From the NCBI RefSeq assembly GCF_040147005.1, contig NZ_JAMSHO010000001.1:1178001-1242000 (forward strand): a DNA stretch of 64,000 nucleotides. The letters run 5' to 3'. The notes under the pieces were generated by a model, which was not told the origin of the DNA, ran no database searches, and worked only from the letters and a program-made list of their open reading frames with translations. Numbering within the stretch: the stretch's first letter is position 1; each line of letters opens with the position of its first letter. The position numbers and the translations under genes are program-made. This document shows positions 16,786 through 24,616 of this stretch, in pieces. Origin of the DNA: Halomonas sp. H10-9-1. GTDB taxonomy: Bacteria > Pseudomonadota > Gammaproteobacteria > Pseudomonadales > Halomonadaceae.

Positions 16786-17135
16786 TCACTCGGCGTCCAC
16801 TTCCCCAAATTTGCTGGCCGACACGCCAAATGAAGACAGCCGACCGCTCGGCGACCAGCGCACTTAGGTAGGCCACAGCTTTAACGCCGTCTGAGGGAGT
16901 CAGCGCCCTTCTGAGAGCGGGCTTGGCGAATCTACAACGAGGGAGTTCCCGCGCCCTGGCCTCGAATGCCTCATAGTCTCCTGGGTAGCTTCAGCAAAGG
17001 CCCGCCAGTACACTTCCACTCGAAACGGCGTTGATCGTTAAAATCCACTGAAGTACCCCCAGGTCGCAACGCACGCAGGCAGCCCAAATGGAAGGTCATA
17101 GCTCTGGAACCACCGGCTGACAAAGCCAATGTATC
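16786..17135 (-). pseudogene. Decayed patatin-like phospholipase
   Basis: Reading the minus strand through several frames gives a protein-like mosaic. At 17135-17030 it encodes DTLALSAGGSRAMTFHLG, the oxyanion-hole motif of bacterial patatin-like phospholipases (family consensus LALSGGGSRA.. FHLGCLRAL). It then jumps, with the GxSxG and catalytic Asp regions missing, to a C-terminal portion in shifting frames: VYWRAFAEATQE, DYEAFEARARELP, LTPSDGVKAVAYLSALVAE, FGVSASKFGEVDAE and a stop at 16786. A large internal deletion and at least three frameshifts are needed. It lies directly downstream of the E2-E1-JAB gene on the same strand, where a CBASS-type effector gene would be plausible. A further protein-like tail continues to 16653. 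Confidence 0.6.
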
Positions 17136-17174
17136 TTATCGGTATCCTGAGCCTAAGAGGCTAATAAAGCTTCA

Positions 17175-19400
17175 TTAATGGCCATGCGTTACCACTCCTT
17201 CGACCGCCCCACGCTCAGTCCAACCAGCTCGAATCCAGGAATCACGTTCACCGCAAATGGCCATAATGTACGGTGAGCCTACCGATCCCAAATGAGTTTC
17301 GAGGTGGGCAAATACCCCTTCGTCATCATCACTGGGTCTGGCAGGCACGGCTCCAGGGTGGCTATGCCATTCTCCGATATAATGCAAACGCCCCGCTGAG
17401 CTAGCTGCCAATGCTTCAATCCGAGGCTTGAGATCTTCCTTGCCACGAATGAAAAAAGTCGGGGCTTGCTTGCTGTCGGGAGGAGCCGTAAGCGCCGCAA
17501 CGACATGAGCCACATTACGAACCAGGTCAAAGGTGCCTACAAGTACACCTCCTGTTTCGTTTCTGCCCGCTTTACGACGAAGCTCCCGCATCGTGCTGAC
17601 GACGTCTTCCGTAATAGATACCCGCATAGAGCCTACTTGATAGCGATGTACCTGTTGCACAGGGATAATCACTGCTTGGACAGCTCCCGTCTCAGGTTCC
17701 AACCTCCAGACCTTAAAGCATGCGTCGTCGCTCTCGATTAGCTGTGCCACTTGCCCGGCAGCAAGACCACAGAGCGTTTGAAGCTGCCATGGCGGAAGCG
17801 GACGTGACAGGTCTTGACAGGCATTGGCATAGCGAATTTTATCCAACCGTGCAGCAGACAAATGTCCGTTCAACTGTGGCTCTGTGGCCACAGACCAGAA
17901 GTACTGAGCTTCTATTTCATCAACTTTGACTGCACGTGATTTATTCTCTGCGAGTACAACCAGGTCGGAACCATCGGGCCCGAAGAAGGCACTGGCTCCC
18001 CGCCTTACAGGCTGATCAGACAGCCAACCTAATACCGCAGGTGACGCACTGAAATCGATAGCAATCTCAGCTTTTTCTACAGCAGCATCCAGCACAGGTG
18101 CCTGCTCCCCAGGTGCGAAAACATTGGCAGGAATCGCTGTATTCCCGCCTTCTTCAAATACCTGATCAAGCTCAATCTCCAATACCGAAGCCTTCGGAAA
18201 GCCTATGGAGCCATTTTTCTGCACTTGGCGAACTGTGTTATGTGGCAGAGTAATGTCCTCGTCAACCACCGCCCATGGTCCTATACCGGAGCGAGTCGCC
18301 ATCATGGTCACGTTCGACCCGATAGCACCGGCACCGATTGCTAGTAAAGGGGTATCTGTTTTATGCGCTGTGCCCGCAAAGTGGCGCGCTGAGGCACGAT
18401 CCAGCCTTTGTACAACTCGCCAAGGGAGCATGTGAACAGATGCAAGATTTGCATTACTGACATTCCCAAAAAGCTTTTCTGTGGTCAGTCCCGTCTTCTG
18501 TTCAGTAATCGTGACGTTCAGCTGTTCTCCAAGCTCAGCTAGGCTTTCGCCAAGGGTATAACACCAAACTTCCGGCTGCTCATCAGGCCCTTCCTCCACA
18601 CGACGTTTTGGTACCGTAATAATCAACATGGGTTGACGGTTACGCGCGTTTCTCAACTGCTCGGGCGAAAGCAACCACTGCACTAAGCCTTCAATCAAAT
18701 TGAAACCAAAGCCTAAACATAAGCGCTGTAGGGCTCCTAAATCGAAGGGCGTTCTAGCAAGACCGCGATGCAGTTGACTAGGAAGTTCAGGCGTATAGAT
18801 GGCGAAATTGTGGTTAGTGACTTCTTTTTCAGGCTTCTCTTTAGACATGCCAAGAGTGATAAGCCCGTTATGCTCGAAGGCCAAACTGGTGTACCAAGGA
18901 CCTTGCATTTCACCAGACGGGATGATCAGCGTATGTGGGCTTGAGAAGATCAACGGCTCCAAGAACTGATCATCAGCATGAGCGGTGCCAGCGGCCATTA
19001 AAGAGAACCAGGTACGCATTCTTTCGATAAGTGCCTGACCTGTGAGATTGGTCGCCAAATCCGACCACGCCTCCTCCCATATACACAGGGCTAACCCGCC
19101 CGCCTCACGATCCAGGTTGGTATGGACCATACCGACCGGAAAGTCCTCACGCCTCGACAGCACTCGCGGATGACAAGCGTCGTCGTTCGACATGAAAATG
19201 AGCCGAACTGGCTCTCTAGGTCGAATCGGTACTTTGCGACGCTGCTCCAGCTCGATCTCAAGCTCGATATCTAAAACATCAAATGTGTCGTCTCGGCTGA
19301 TGCTGGTTACCGTCGCATAGGGATGATTCGGAGACTCGACCAGATACCGGACAACCGAGCGAGCCAACTGAGATCGGAGTGCTTCGAACGCCTCACCCAT
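17175..19400 (-). CDS. E2-E1-JAB triple-domain ubiquitin-like conjugation protein
   Basis: 741-residue fusion of three ubiquitin-pathway modules. (1) Residues about 1-160: E2/UBC-like domain with the candidate catalytic Cys106 in GLALCIWEEAW, then WFSLMAAGTAHADDQFLEP. (2) About 345-565: ThiF/E1 adenylating domain with GAGAIGS (356-362), Asp380 in VVDEDITLPHNTVRQ, Arg391, and candidate E1 thiol cysteines Cys528 or Cys544. (3) About 593-741: JAB/JAMM isopeptidase with Glu615 (NETGG) and the zinc motif H679-S-H681-P and S690-D-D-D693. All catalytic residues are kept. The ATG at 19400 has AGGAG 7 bases upstream, lying inside the end of the MBL gene; the gap between the genes is 2 bases. The composition is clearly AT-richer than the host. 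It resembles Cap2/Cap3 chemistry of CBASS fused into one chain. Confidence 0.9.
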   Translation of the reverse strand: MGEAFEALRSQLARSVVRYLVESPNHPYATVTSISRDDTFDVLDIELEIELEQRRKVPIRPREPVRLIFMSNDDACHPRVLSRREDFPVGMVHTNLDREAGGLALCIWEEAWSDLATNLTGQALIERMRTWFSLMAAGTAHADDQFLEPLIFSSPHTLIIPSGEMQGPWYTSLAFEHNGLITLGMSKEKPEKEVTNHNFAIYTPELPSQLHRGLARTPFDLGALQRLCLGFGFNLIEGLVQWLLSPEQLRNARNRQPMLIITVPKRRVEEGPDEQPEVWCYTLGESLAELGEQLNVTITEQKTGLTTEKLFGNVSNANLASVHMLPWRVVQRLDRASARHFAGTAHKTDTPLLAIGAGAIGSNVTMMATRSGIGPWAVVDEDITLPHNTVRQVQKNGSIGFPKASVLEIELDQVFEEGGNTAIPANVFAPGEQAPVLDAAVEKAEIAIDFSASPAVLGWLSDQPVRRGASAFFGPDGSDLVVLAENKSRAVKVDEIEAQYFWSVATEPQLNGHLSAARLDKIRYANACQDLSRPLPPWQLQTLCGLAAGQVAQLIESDDACFKVWRLEPETGAVQAVIIPVQQVHRYQVGSMRVSITEDVVSTMRELRRKAGRNETGGVLVGTFDLVRNVAHVVAALTAPPDSKQAPTFFIRGKEDLKPRIEALAASSAGRLHYIGEWHSHPGAVPARPSDDDEGVFAHLETHLGSVGSPYIMAICGERDSWIRAGWTERGAVEGVVTHGH

Positions 19401-19402
19401 TA

Positions 19403-20506
19403 TCAAACTCCTGCGCGCGGTGCAGCAGTAGTGATGACAACCTTGGAGGTCTGCTTCTGGATCTTGTAACCATTGCTCTTTATCTCGATTACCAATGGCT
19501 CTGGTTTAGTTTTCGTGGGGTGCTCCATCGAAACGACCCACTCGCCGTTCAGCTGTTTGGCAACATCCTTGTAGTAAGCAGCTGCCTGCCGATGTGGAGG
19601 CTGCCTGTCCTCATCATCAGTTGGAATGACCTTGGAGGTGCTGACCAGCAGCCCACCGGGCTGACCAGCCACTTCGTACAACCACTTGGATGTATCCGTA
19701 GGCTTGGTCTTGTTGTCACCCTTCTCAGCAGAAAGAGATTTGTAGCTACAGTGATGCGGGATGTTGTTGATATCCCATTCGAGTCGAGACTCTCGACCGT
19801 GAAACTTGGTCACCTCAACAATATCGTCGATGACCTCATGAGTGACGTCAGCCGACAAAATCATCTTCGTCTGATGACCATCCACCTCAAACGCAGCCTG
19901 CATAAACAGGGCGTCGTTATTCCGGACGCGCACCACATCATCTTCATCACGTTTACCGAAAGGCGAATGCACGAAAAACTCCACCCCGTCGTGACCCTGG
20001 TTGAACTCCGGGCAAAGGGTGCCGGCGTCGCTAATCAGGTTTCGGCGCTTAGCTGGATCGATGTCGCGCTCGGTGAGAAAATCATTCAGCTCTTCAGGCC
20101 GGGAAAACACCCGTACCCCTTCGCCGTTAATAAAGCGGTGCCGTGCTTCCGCGCGAAGGGTGCGTGCTTGGCCTTTGATCCCCTTCTCCAGCACAGCATG
20201 GGCAGGAACCCAGAGCGTTTTGATCTTGATCCGATCATCATCCTGGTACTTTTCAGCGTGCTCCAGCCAAAAAATTTCCTTGGCGCGGTGACAATGGTCA
20301 CGGTCCAGATGAGTAAACGCAACAACGTCTATGACCTTCTCATCCCCGAGAATATCGCGTAGCTCTTTCTCAAGGTCGCAACGCCTGTCATCAGGGTCAT
20401 CGGGGTTATGCATATCCGCATAGTCGAAGAGGATTCGACGACCGTTGGCAAGCTCAATCAGGCAGGTATCGGCGTTACCGATAGGGAAAAAACGAACAAT
20501 ATGCAT
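19403..20506 (-). CDS. MBL-fold (ComEC-like) metallohydrolase of the E2-E1-JAB operon
   Basis: 367-residue metallo-beta-lactamase-fold protein, opening MHIVRFFPIGNADTCLIEL. The metal motif HxDxDH is present as H66-L-D68-R-D70-H71 (AFTHLDRDHCH). LSADVTHEV (Asp220) and IPHHCSYKSL (His251) supply further ligands, so the fold should bind two metals. It resembles the hydrolase domain of ComEC-type and related nuclease or phosphodiesterase proteins; no membrane segment is present. The C-terminus is a flexible tail ending TTAAPRAGV. It is first in a two-gene operon and coupled to the E2-E1-JAB gene. MBL-fold genes beside such triple modules were noted in comparative work on prokaryotic ubiquitin-like systems. 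Substrate unknown. Confidence 0.88.
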   Translation of the reverse strand: MHIVRFFPIGNADTCLIELANGRRILFDYADMHNPDDPDDRRCDLEKELRDILGDEKVIDVVAFTHLDRDHCHRAKEIFWLEHAEKYQDDDRIKIKTLWVPAHAVLEKGIKGQARTLRAEARHRFINGEGVRVFSRPEELNDFLTERDIDPAKRRNLISDAGTLCPEFNQGHDGVEFFVHSPFGKRDEDDVVRVRNNDALFMQAAFEVDGHQTKMILSADVTHEVIDDIVEVTKFHGRESRLEWDINNIPHHCSYKSLSAEKGDNKTKPTDTSKWLYEVAGQPGGLLVSTSKVIPTDDEDRQPPHRQAAAYYKDVAKQLNGEWVVSMEHPTKTKPEPLVIEIKSNGYKIQKQTSKVVITTAAPRAGV

Positions 20507-20902
20507 GCTAAGTCCCTTAGGGTGGGTCGTCGTTAGACTGGCTGAAAGCCTTTACTCATCAAAATACCAGCATACTACATGCTGTAATGCAAAATCAACA
20601 TAGGTACTATATGAGCCATTTCGCTGAAAATTTGCCTATATGAGAAAGAACTGCTTTAACATGCTTATGGGTAATCTTGCTAAGCGTGTAAAGTCCGAAT
20701 GGGCTCACCCTACCCGGTAGCGCATCCGGATTGCTGCAATCAGATCGGTTGAATCAACTGACCGCTTTTGGCCGAAACCGGTCCTCCGACATGTTGGTCA
20801 ACAGCGACACCAGCCCCGCGTCATGCGGGATGCGGACGATAGTGATGGCTTCGGCGCAACTTCTGGTACACTCCCGCCATCCCTGAAGTAGACGGAGACA
20901 CG
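20507..20902 (-). other. AT-rich intergenic region upstream of the MBL/E2-E1-JAB operon
   Basis: Nearly 400 bases without a credible gene. The part next to the MBL gene is AT-rich and should hold its promoter, including an inverted repeat at 20568-20584. The far part (about 20700-20800) is more mixed and contains a GACCG...CGGTC imperfect palindrome near 20760-20784 that resembles widespread intergenic remnants. It is the right boundary of the low-GC island; host-like GC returns at the next gene. Confidence 0.5.
20568..20584 (-). promoter_or_regulatory. Inverted repeat, candidate operator for the MBL/E2-E1-JAB operon
   Basis: CAGCAT-ACTAC-ATGCTG, 6-bp arms with a 5-bp centre, about 65 bases upstream of the MBL start. 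On the minus strand it overlaps a possible TTGATT...TAGTAT promoter with a short 15-base spacer. No dedicated regulator gene is seen nearby. Confidence 0.35.
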
Positions 20903-21253
20903 ATGGAAACGGAATTGAGCGAGTTCGAGCGGCAGATGCGCCGCGACATCAACGCCTTCATGGACAACGCGCAGGAAACACGCCGCAAGGCGGCTACCGC
21001 GCCCCCCGAGTGGCCCAGGGAAGCCGGTGAAGAGCCCAAGGCCAAGGCGCCGCGCAGCAAGCCCGAAGGCGCACCCAAGACCGGCCATCTGGTGAAGCTG
21101 GCCGTACGCACCAAGCAGCTCGAGATGGACACCGTGTTCGAGCATGTCTCCTCCAGCATCTCCAAGGTCGAGGCCCAGTTGGAAGCCGAGAAGGCCGCGC
21201 GCAAGGCCGGCTATCCCATCATCGGTTATGTGATCGAAACCAGCCGGCTGTAA
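20903..21253 (+). CDS. Hypothetical protein, 116 residues
   Basis: Small highly charged protein (METELSEFERQMRRD...) with a predicted helical N-terminus, a Lys/Pro/Ala-rich linker (about residues 30-60) and a second helical part with alternating Glu and Lys ending KAGYPIIGYVIETSRL. There is no membrane segment and no known motif. It has host-like GC, a GGAGA ribosome-binding site and normal codon use, so it is probably a real gene of the core genome. It precedes the MOSC gene by 51 bases. I do not recognise the family. Confidence 0.7.
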   Translation: METELSEFERQMRRDINAFMDNAQETRRKAATAPPEWPREAGEEPKAKAPRSKPEGAPKTGHLVKLAVRTKQLEMDTVFEHVSSSISKVEAQLEAEKAARKAGYPIIGYVIETSRL

Positions 21254-21304
21254 TCCCCCCTCGGCTGGGATAGGCTTTGGGCATCGCCCTGCCAGGAGCC
21301 CGCC

Positions 21305-22153
21305 GTGAAGATCACCCAGCTCAACATCTATCCGGTCAAGTCGCTGGGCGGCATCGCCCTGGACACAGCCGAGCTGACCGCCGAGGGTCTCGCCTGGGAT
21401 CGCCGCTGGATGGTGGTGGACGACGTGGGGCGTTTCGTGACCCAGCGTCAGCTGCCGGCCATGGCACGCATCCGTGTGCATCTCGAAGCCGATGCCCTGG
21501 TGCTCAGCCACCCCGAGGCGGCGCCGCTGCGCGTGCCGCTGGCGGTGGGGGCGCTTCCCCTCCTCCCGGTGTACGTGTGGGAGGACCGTTGCGAGGCCCT
21601 GGAGGAGGGCGTCGAGGCACGCGACTGGCTGGGCGACGTGCTTGGCGACTGGCGCGGCAGCGGCCTGCGCCTGGTGCGTTTCGCCCCCGAACAGCGTCGT
21701 GCCGTCGAGCCCCACTACCTGGCGCCCGGCGAGCGGGCCCATACCGGCTTCGCCGACGGCTATCCGCTGCTGGTGGTGAGCGAGGGCTCGCTTGACGAGG
21801 TGAACCGCCGGCTGGCCGCCAAGGGGCTCGATCCGGTGCCCATGAGCCGTTTCCGGCCGAGCCTGGTGGTCGATGACGCCGCCCCCTTCGCCGAGGATGG
21901 CTGGGACACCCTGGCCGCCGCTGACAGCAGCTGGCGCCTGGGGCTGCGCAAGCCCTGCCAGCGCTGCAAGATCACCACCGTGGACCAGCACAGCGGGGAG
22001 ATCGCCGTGCCCGGCGAGCCGCTGCGCACCCTGGTGGAGATGAGTACCCGCGCCGCTCCCGGCGGCTACTTCGGCCAGAACGCCATCGTCCTCGAGGGTG
22101 AAGGGACGAGGCTTTCGGTAGGTGATGGCATCACCATGAGGACACACTCATGA
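21305..22153 (+). CDS. MOSC domain protein (YcbX-like)
   Basis: 282-residue MOSC-domain protein. The N-terminal beta-barrel begins MKITQLNIYPVKSLGGIAL and contains GLAWDRRWMVVDDVGRF. The MOSC core has the conserved cysteine in KPCQRCKITTVDQ. Such proteins bind molybdenum cofactor and can reduce N-hydroxylated compounds (YcbX in E. coli, there with an added 2Fe-2S domain). That C-terminal ferredoxin domain is missing here, as in many relatives. Its stop overlaps the start of the GHKL ATPase gene (ATGA at 22150-22153), so the two are translationally coupled. Confidence 0.85.
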   Translation: MKITQLNIYPVKSLGGIALDTAELTAEGLAWDRRWMVVDDVGRFVTQRQLPAMARIRVHLEADALVLSHPEAAPLRVPLAVGALPLLPVYVWEDRCEALEEGVEARDWLGDVLGDWRGSGLRLVRFAPEQRRAVEPHYLAPGERAHTGFADGYPLLVVSEGSLDEVNRRLAAKGLDPVPMSRFRPSLVVDDAAPFAEDGWDTLAAADSSWRLGLRKPCQRCKITTVDQHSGEIAVPGEPLRTLVEMSTRAAPGGYFGQNAIVLEGEGTRLSVGDGITMRTHS

Positions 22154-24048
22154 CCATTGGCGCCATTCCCGTCGACCAGCGGGTTATCGGCATCGACTCG
22201 CGCCGTTTCGCCTCCATCGAGAAGGCCCTGGTGGAGCTGATCACCAACAGCGACGACAGCTACGGGCGCCTCGCGCGCGCGGGCGAGAGGGGGAGGGAAG
22301 AGGACCCGAGCGGCGAGATCCGTATCGAGTACGAGCGCCACCAGAACGGTGCCCTGCTCAAGGTGACCGACCAGGCGGAGGGCATGTCGTTCGAGCGTGC
22401 CGCCAGCATCCTCACCTACGGCGGTGCCCACAGCCCGCTCTCCCGCGGCGAGGGGGAGGGGCGCGGCTTCTTCGGCCGGGGCCTCAAGCAGGCGATCTAC
22501 GGCCTCGGCCACGGCTGGCTGGAGACCCTCCATGAGGGCCGCCACACCCGCATCGAGCTGTTCCGTGACGCCAATGGCGGCTACCTCTTCGATGACGGTG
22601 AAGGCGACCGCGAGGCCACCGAAGGCGACCAGCGTCGGCTCGGTATCCATCGCAACGGCACACGGGTGACCATCGTGGTGGAGAACCCCCAGGTCGCCAT
22701 CACCCAGTTCCATACCCTGGTGCAGGCACTGGCCGACAACGTCTACCTGCGCGATATCCTCGAGCGGCGCGAGATGAGTCTGGCGCACCTGAGGCGCGGC
22801 CGGGTGGTGGAGGAGAGTGGGCGCGTCTGCTTCCAGGAGCCGCCGTCGCTGCTGCTGGTCGGGCCGGAGCAGGCGAGCAGTTTCGTCTTCCAGCAGCAGG
22901 AGTTCCCCTTCACCCTGACCCTCAAGCGCTCCCGCGAGGCCGAACTGACCCAGCATGGCGACGACCGCACCAACGGCCTGGTGGTGTTCTCCGGCATGGC
23001 GGCCCTGGACTGCCAGCTGTTCGAGTTCGAGAACCAGGTGGGCACCGAGTACCTGTTCGGCAGCGTGCGCTGCCCGGCGCTGCTCGAGAAACTCGCCGAG
23101 GGCGAGGCGATCATCAGCGACGAGCGCGAGGGGCTCAATCCCCGCAACGCCTTCGTCAAGGACTTCTCCCGCGCCGTCAGCCGCCTGGTTGCGCCTCACG
23201 TGCTCGCCGAGCAGGAGAAGCTCAAGCATCTGGCCCGGGCGACCACCTCGCAGCGCACCGACCATATGATCGAGCACCTGCTGCAGCGCATGAGCCGCGC
23301 GGCGGTGCAGGACCTGGGGCTTACGCCACCGCTGGCGAGCGAGCCCGCCGAGGCGCCTGCGCTCGACACCGCCCTGCGCTTCACCACCCCCTTCTACTAC
23401 CGCCGGCCGGGCCACTCCTTCCATGTCACGCTGCTGGTGGACCGCGCGCAGCTTCCCCAGGGGGCGGAACTTGCCATCGACTATGTGCTGCCCGACTCGC
23501 TCGCCATCGACGCCACTCCCACGCAGGTGAGGGTGGAGGAGCTCGGCGAGGAGGGGCGCCTCACCTGGACCCTGAGCGGCGAGGAGGAGGGGGCCCGGGG
23601 CGAGATCAACGTGCGTGCCGGCGCCTACTGGGCCTGGTGCGAGATCGTGCTGGCCCGCCACGCCTCCCACCACGGCCATGGCGGCGTGCCCCATGCGCCG
23701 CGTCGCGGCCCGTCGCGAGATCACGGCGAGGCGATGTTCCTGGGCTACGAATTCCGCAACCTCGAGGAGACCCTGGACCGTGCCGTCTACAGCCCCGAGG
23801 AGCGCAAGATCCTGATCAACACCGGGGCCCCGACGGTACAGCTCTACGTGGATGGCCGTGGGCACTTCCGTGACTCCGCCAGGCTGCTGTTGGCCGAGCT
23901 CTTCCTGGAGGTGATCGCCGAGGAACTGGCCACGCGCACCCTGGAGAAATCGGGGCGCCAGGGCAGTGTCGCCGACTTTCACGCCACCAAACGGGCGATC
24001 GTCCGGCGCTATGGAAGCGAGATCCATCGCTCCTTCCTGAGCGTCTGA
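22150..24048 (+). CDS. GHKL-superfamily ATPase of unknown role
   Basis: 632-residue protein with an N-terminal Hsp90/MutL/histidine-kinase-type ATP-binding domain. The N-box is ALVELITNSDDS (Glu29, Asn33, Asp35), the G1-like box is TDQAEGM (Asp74), and the lid is GRGFFGRGLKQA (about 105-115). No kinase His or sensor domain is present, so it is not a histidine kinase. The rest (about 220-632) is mostly soluble and unassigned, with a long acidic middle and a helical end. The overall plan recalls MORC- or MutL-like ATPases that appear near restriction and defence genes. The ATGA overlap with the MOSC gene is unusual. GC is host-like. Confidence 0.75.
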   Translation: MTIGAIPVDQRVIGIDSRRFASIEKALVELITNSDDSYGRLARAGERGREEDPSGEIRIEYERHQNGALLKVTDQAEGMSFERAASILTYGGAHSPLSRGEGEGRGFFGRGLKQAIYGLGHGWLETLHEGRHTRIELFRDANGGYLFDDGEGDREATEGDQRRLGIHRNGTRVTIVVENPQVAITQFHTLVQALADNVYLRDILERREMSLAHLRRGRVVEESGRVCFQEPPSLLLVGPEQASSFVFQQQEFPFTLTLKRSREAELTQHGDDRTNGLVVFSGMAALDCQLFEFENQVGTEYLFGSVRCPALLEKLAEGEAIISDEREGLNPRNAFVKDFSRAVSRLVAPHVLAEQEKLKHLARATTSQRTDHMIEHLLQRMSRAAVQDLGLTPPLASEPAEAPALDTALRFTTPFYYRRPGHSFHVTLLVDRAQLPQGAELAIDYVLPDSLAIDATPTQVRVEELGEEGRLTWTLSGEEEGARGEINVRAGAYWAWCEIVLARHASHHGHGGVPHAPRRGPSRDHGEAMFLGYEFRNLEETLDRAVYSPEERKILINTGAPTVQLYVDGRGHFRDSARLLLAELFLEVIAEELATRTLEKSGRQGSVADFHATKRAIVRRYGSEIHRSFLSV

Positions 24049-24128
24049 TGGCGTATAGTGGAACTATTTTCCAATAACTGTTCGCCGCGTTATCATGGGT
24101 CTTCAGCCTCGACATTCAGGAGCCCTGC

Positions 24129-24569
24129 ATGAGCTTTCACGTCTATCTATCCGGCGAGATCCATACCGACTGGCGCGACGAGATCCAGCGTGGCGCCGAG
24201 GCGGCCGGCCTCGACGTGGTGTTCACCGCTCCGGTGACAGACCACGACGCCAGCGATGCCGCCGGCGACCACCTCGGCGAGACCCCCAGCCAGTTCTGGC
24301 GCGACCACCAGTCCTCCAAGGTCAACGCCATCCGTACCCGCACCCTGATCGAGCAGAGCGACATGGTGGTGGTGCGTTTCGGCGACAAGTACAAGCAGTG
24401 GAACGCGGCCTTCGACGCCGGCTACTGCGCGGCACTCGGCAAGCCCTACGTGACCCTGCATGGCGAGGAGATCGTCCATCCGCTCAAGGAGGTCGATGCC
24501 GAGGCCCAGGCCTGGTGCACCACCACCGACCAGGTGGTCGAGATCCTGCGCTACGTGCTCAAGGCCTGA
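24129..24569 (+). CDS. ytoQ: YtoQ-family protein
   Basis: 146-residue protein matching the YtoQ family throughout: MSFHVYLSGEIHTDWRDEI at the start, VTDHDASDAAGDHLG, and GDKYKQWNAAFDAGYCAALGKP, the nucleoside 2-deoxyribosyltransferase-like core. The fold suggests a nucleotide- or nucleoside-modifying activity, but the biochemical role of YtoQ is not established. The ATG follows AGGAGCC. It is followed 47 bases later by the DUF488 gene. Confidence 0.85.
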   Translation: MSFHVYLSGEIHTDWRDEIQRGAEAAGLDVVFTAPVTDHDASDAAGDHLGETPSQFWRDHQSSKVNAIRTRTLIEQSDMVVVRFGDKYKQWNAAFDAGYCAALGKPYVTLHGEEIVHPLKEVDAEAQAWCTTTDQVVEILRYVLKA

Positions 24570-24616
24570 GGTCGGTCGGCTACACTGGGGGCGTCACCCA
24601 TCACAGGAGGACGCCC

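Noticed and set aside
16639..16833. 64-codon plus-strand open frame after the membrane protein gene
   Set aside because: It lies antisense to the decayed phospholipase remnant, whose minus-strand reading is more protein-like.
17175..19400. Interpretation of the ThiF-domain gene as a molybdopterin or thiamin sulfur-carrier activating enzyme
   Set aside because: MoeB/ThiF proteins lack an E2 domain with catalytic Cys and a JAMM peptidase; no sulfur-carrier gene is adjacent and the genes are in a foreign-looking island, despite tenA and the MOSC gene elsewhere in the window.
19379..20362. Plus-strand open frame of 327 codons opposite the MBL gene
   Set aside because: Although the region is not GC-rich, the translation has no motif, and the minus strand has a complete metal-binding MBL fold and operon coupling.
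22066..24027. Minus-strand open frame of 653 codons opposite the GHKL ATPase gene
   Set aside because: Antisense shadow; the plus strand has the N, G1 and lid motifs and coupling to the upstream gene.
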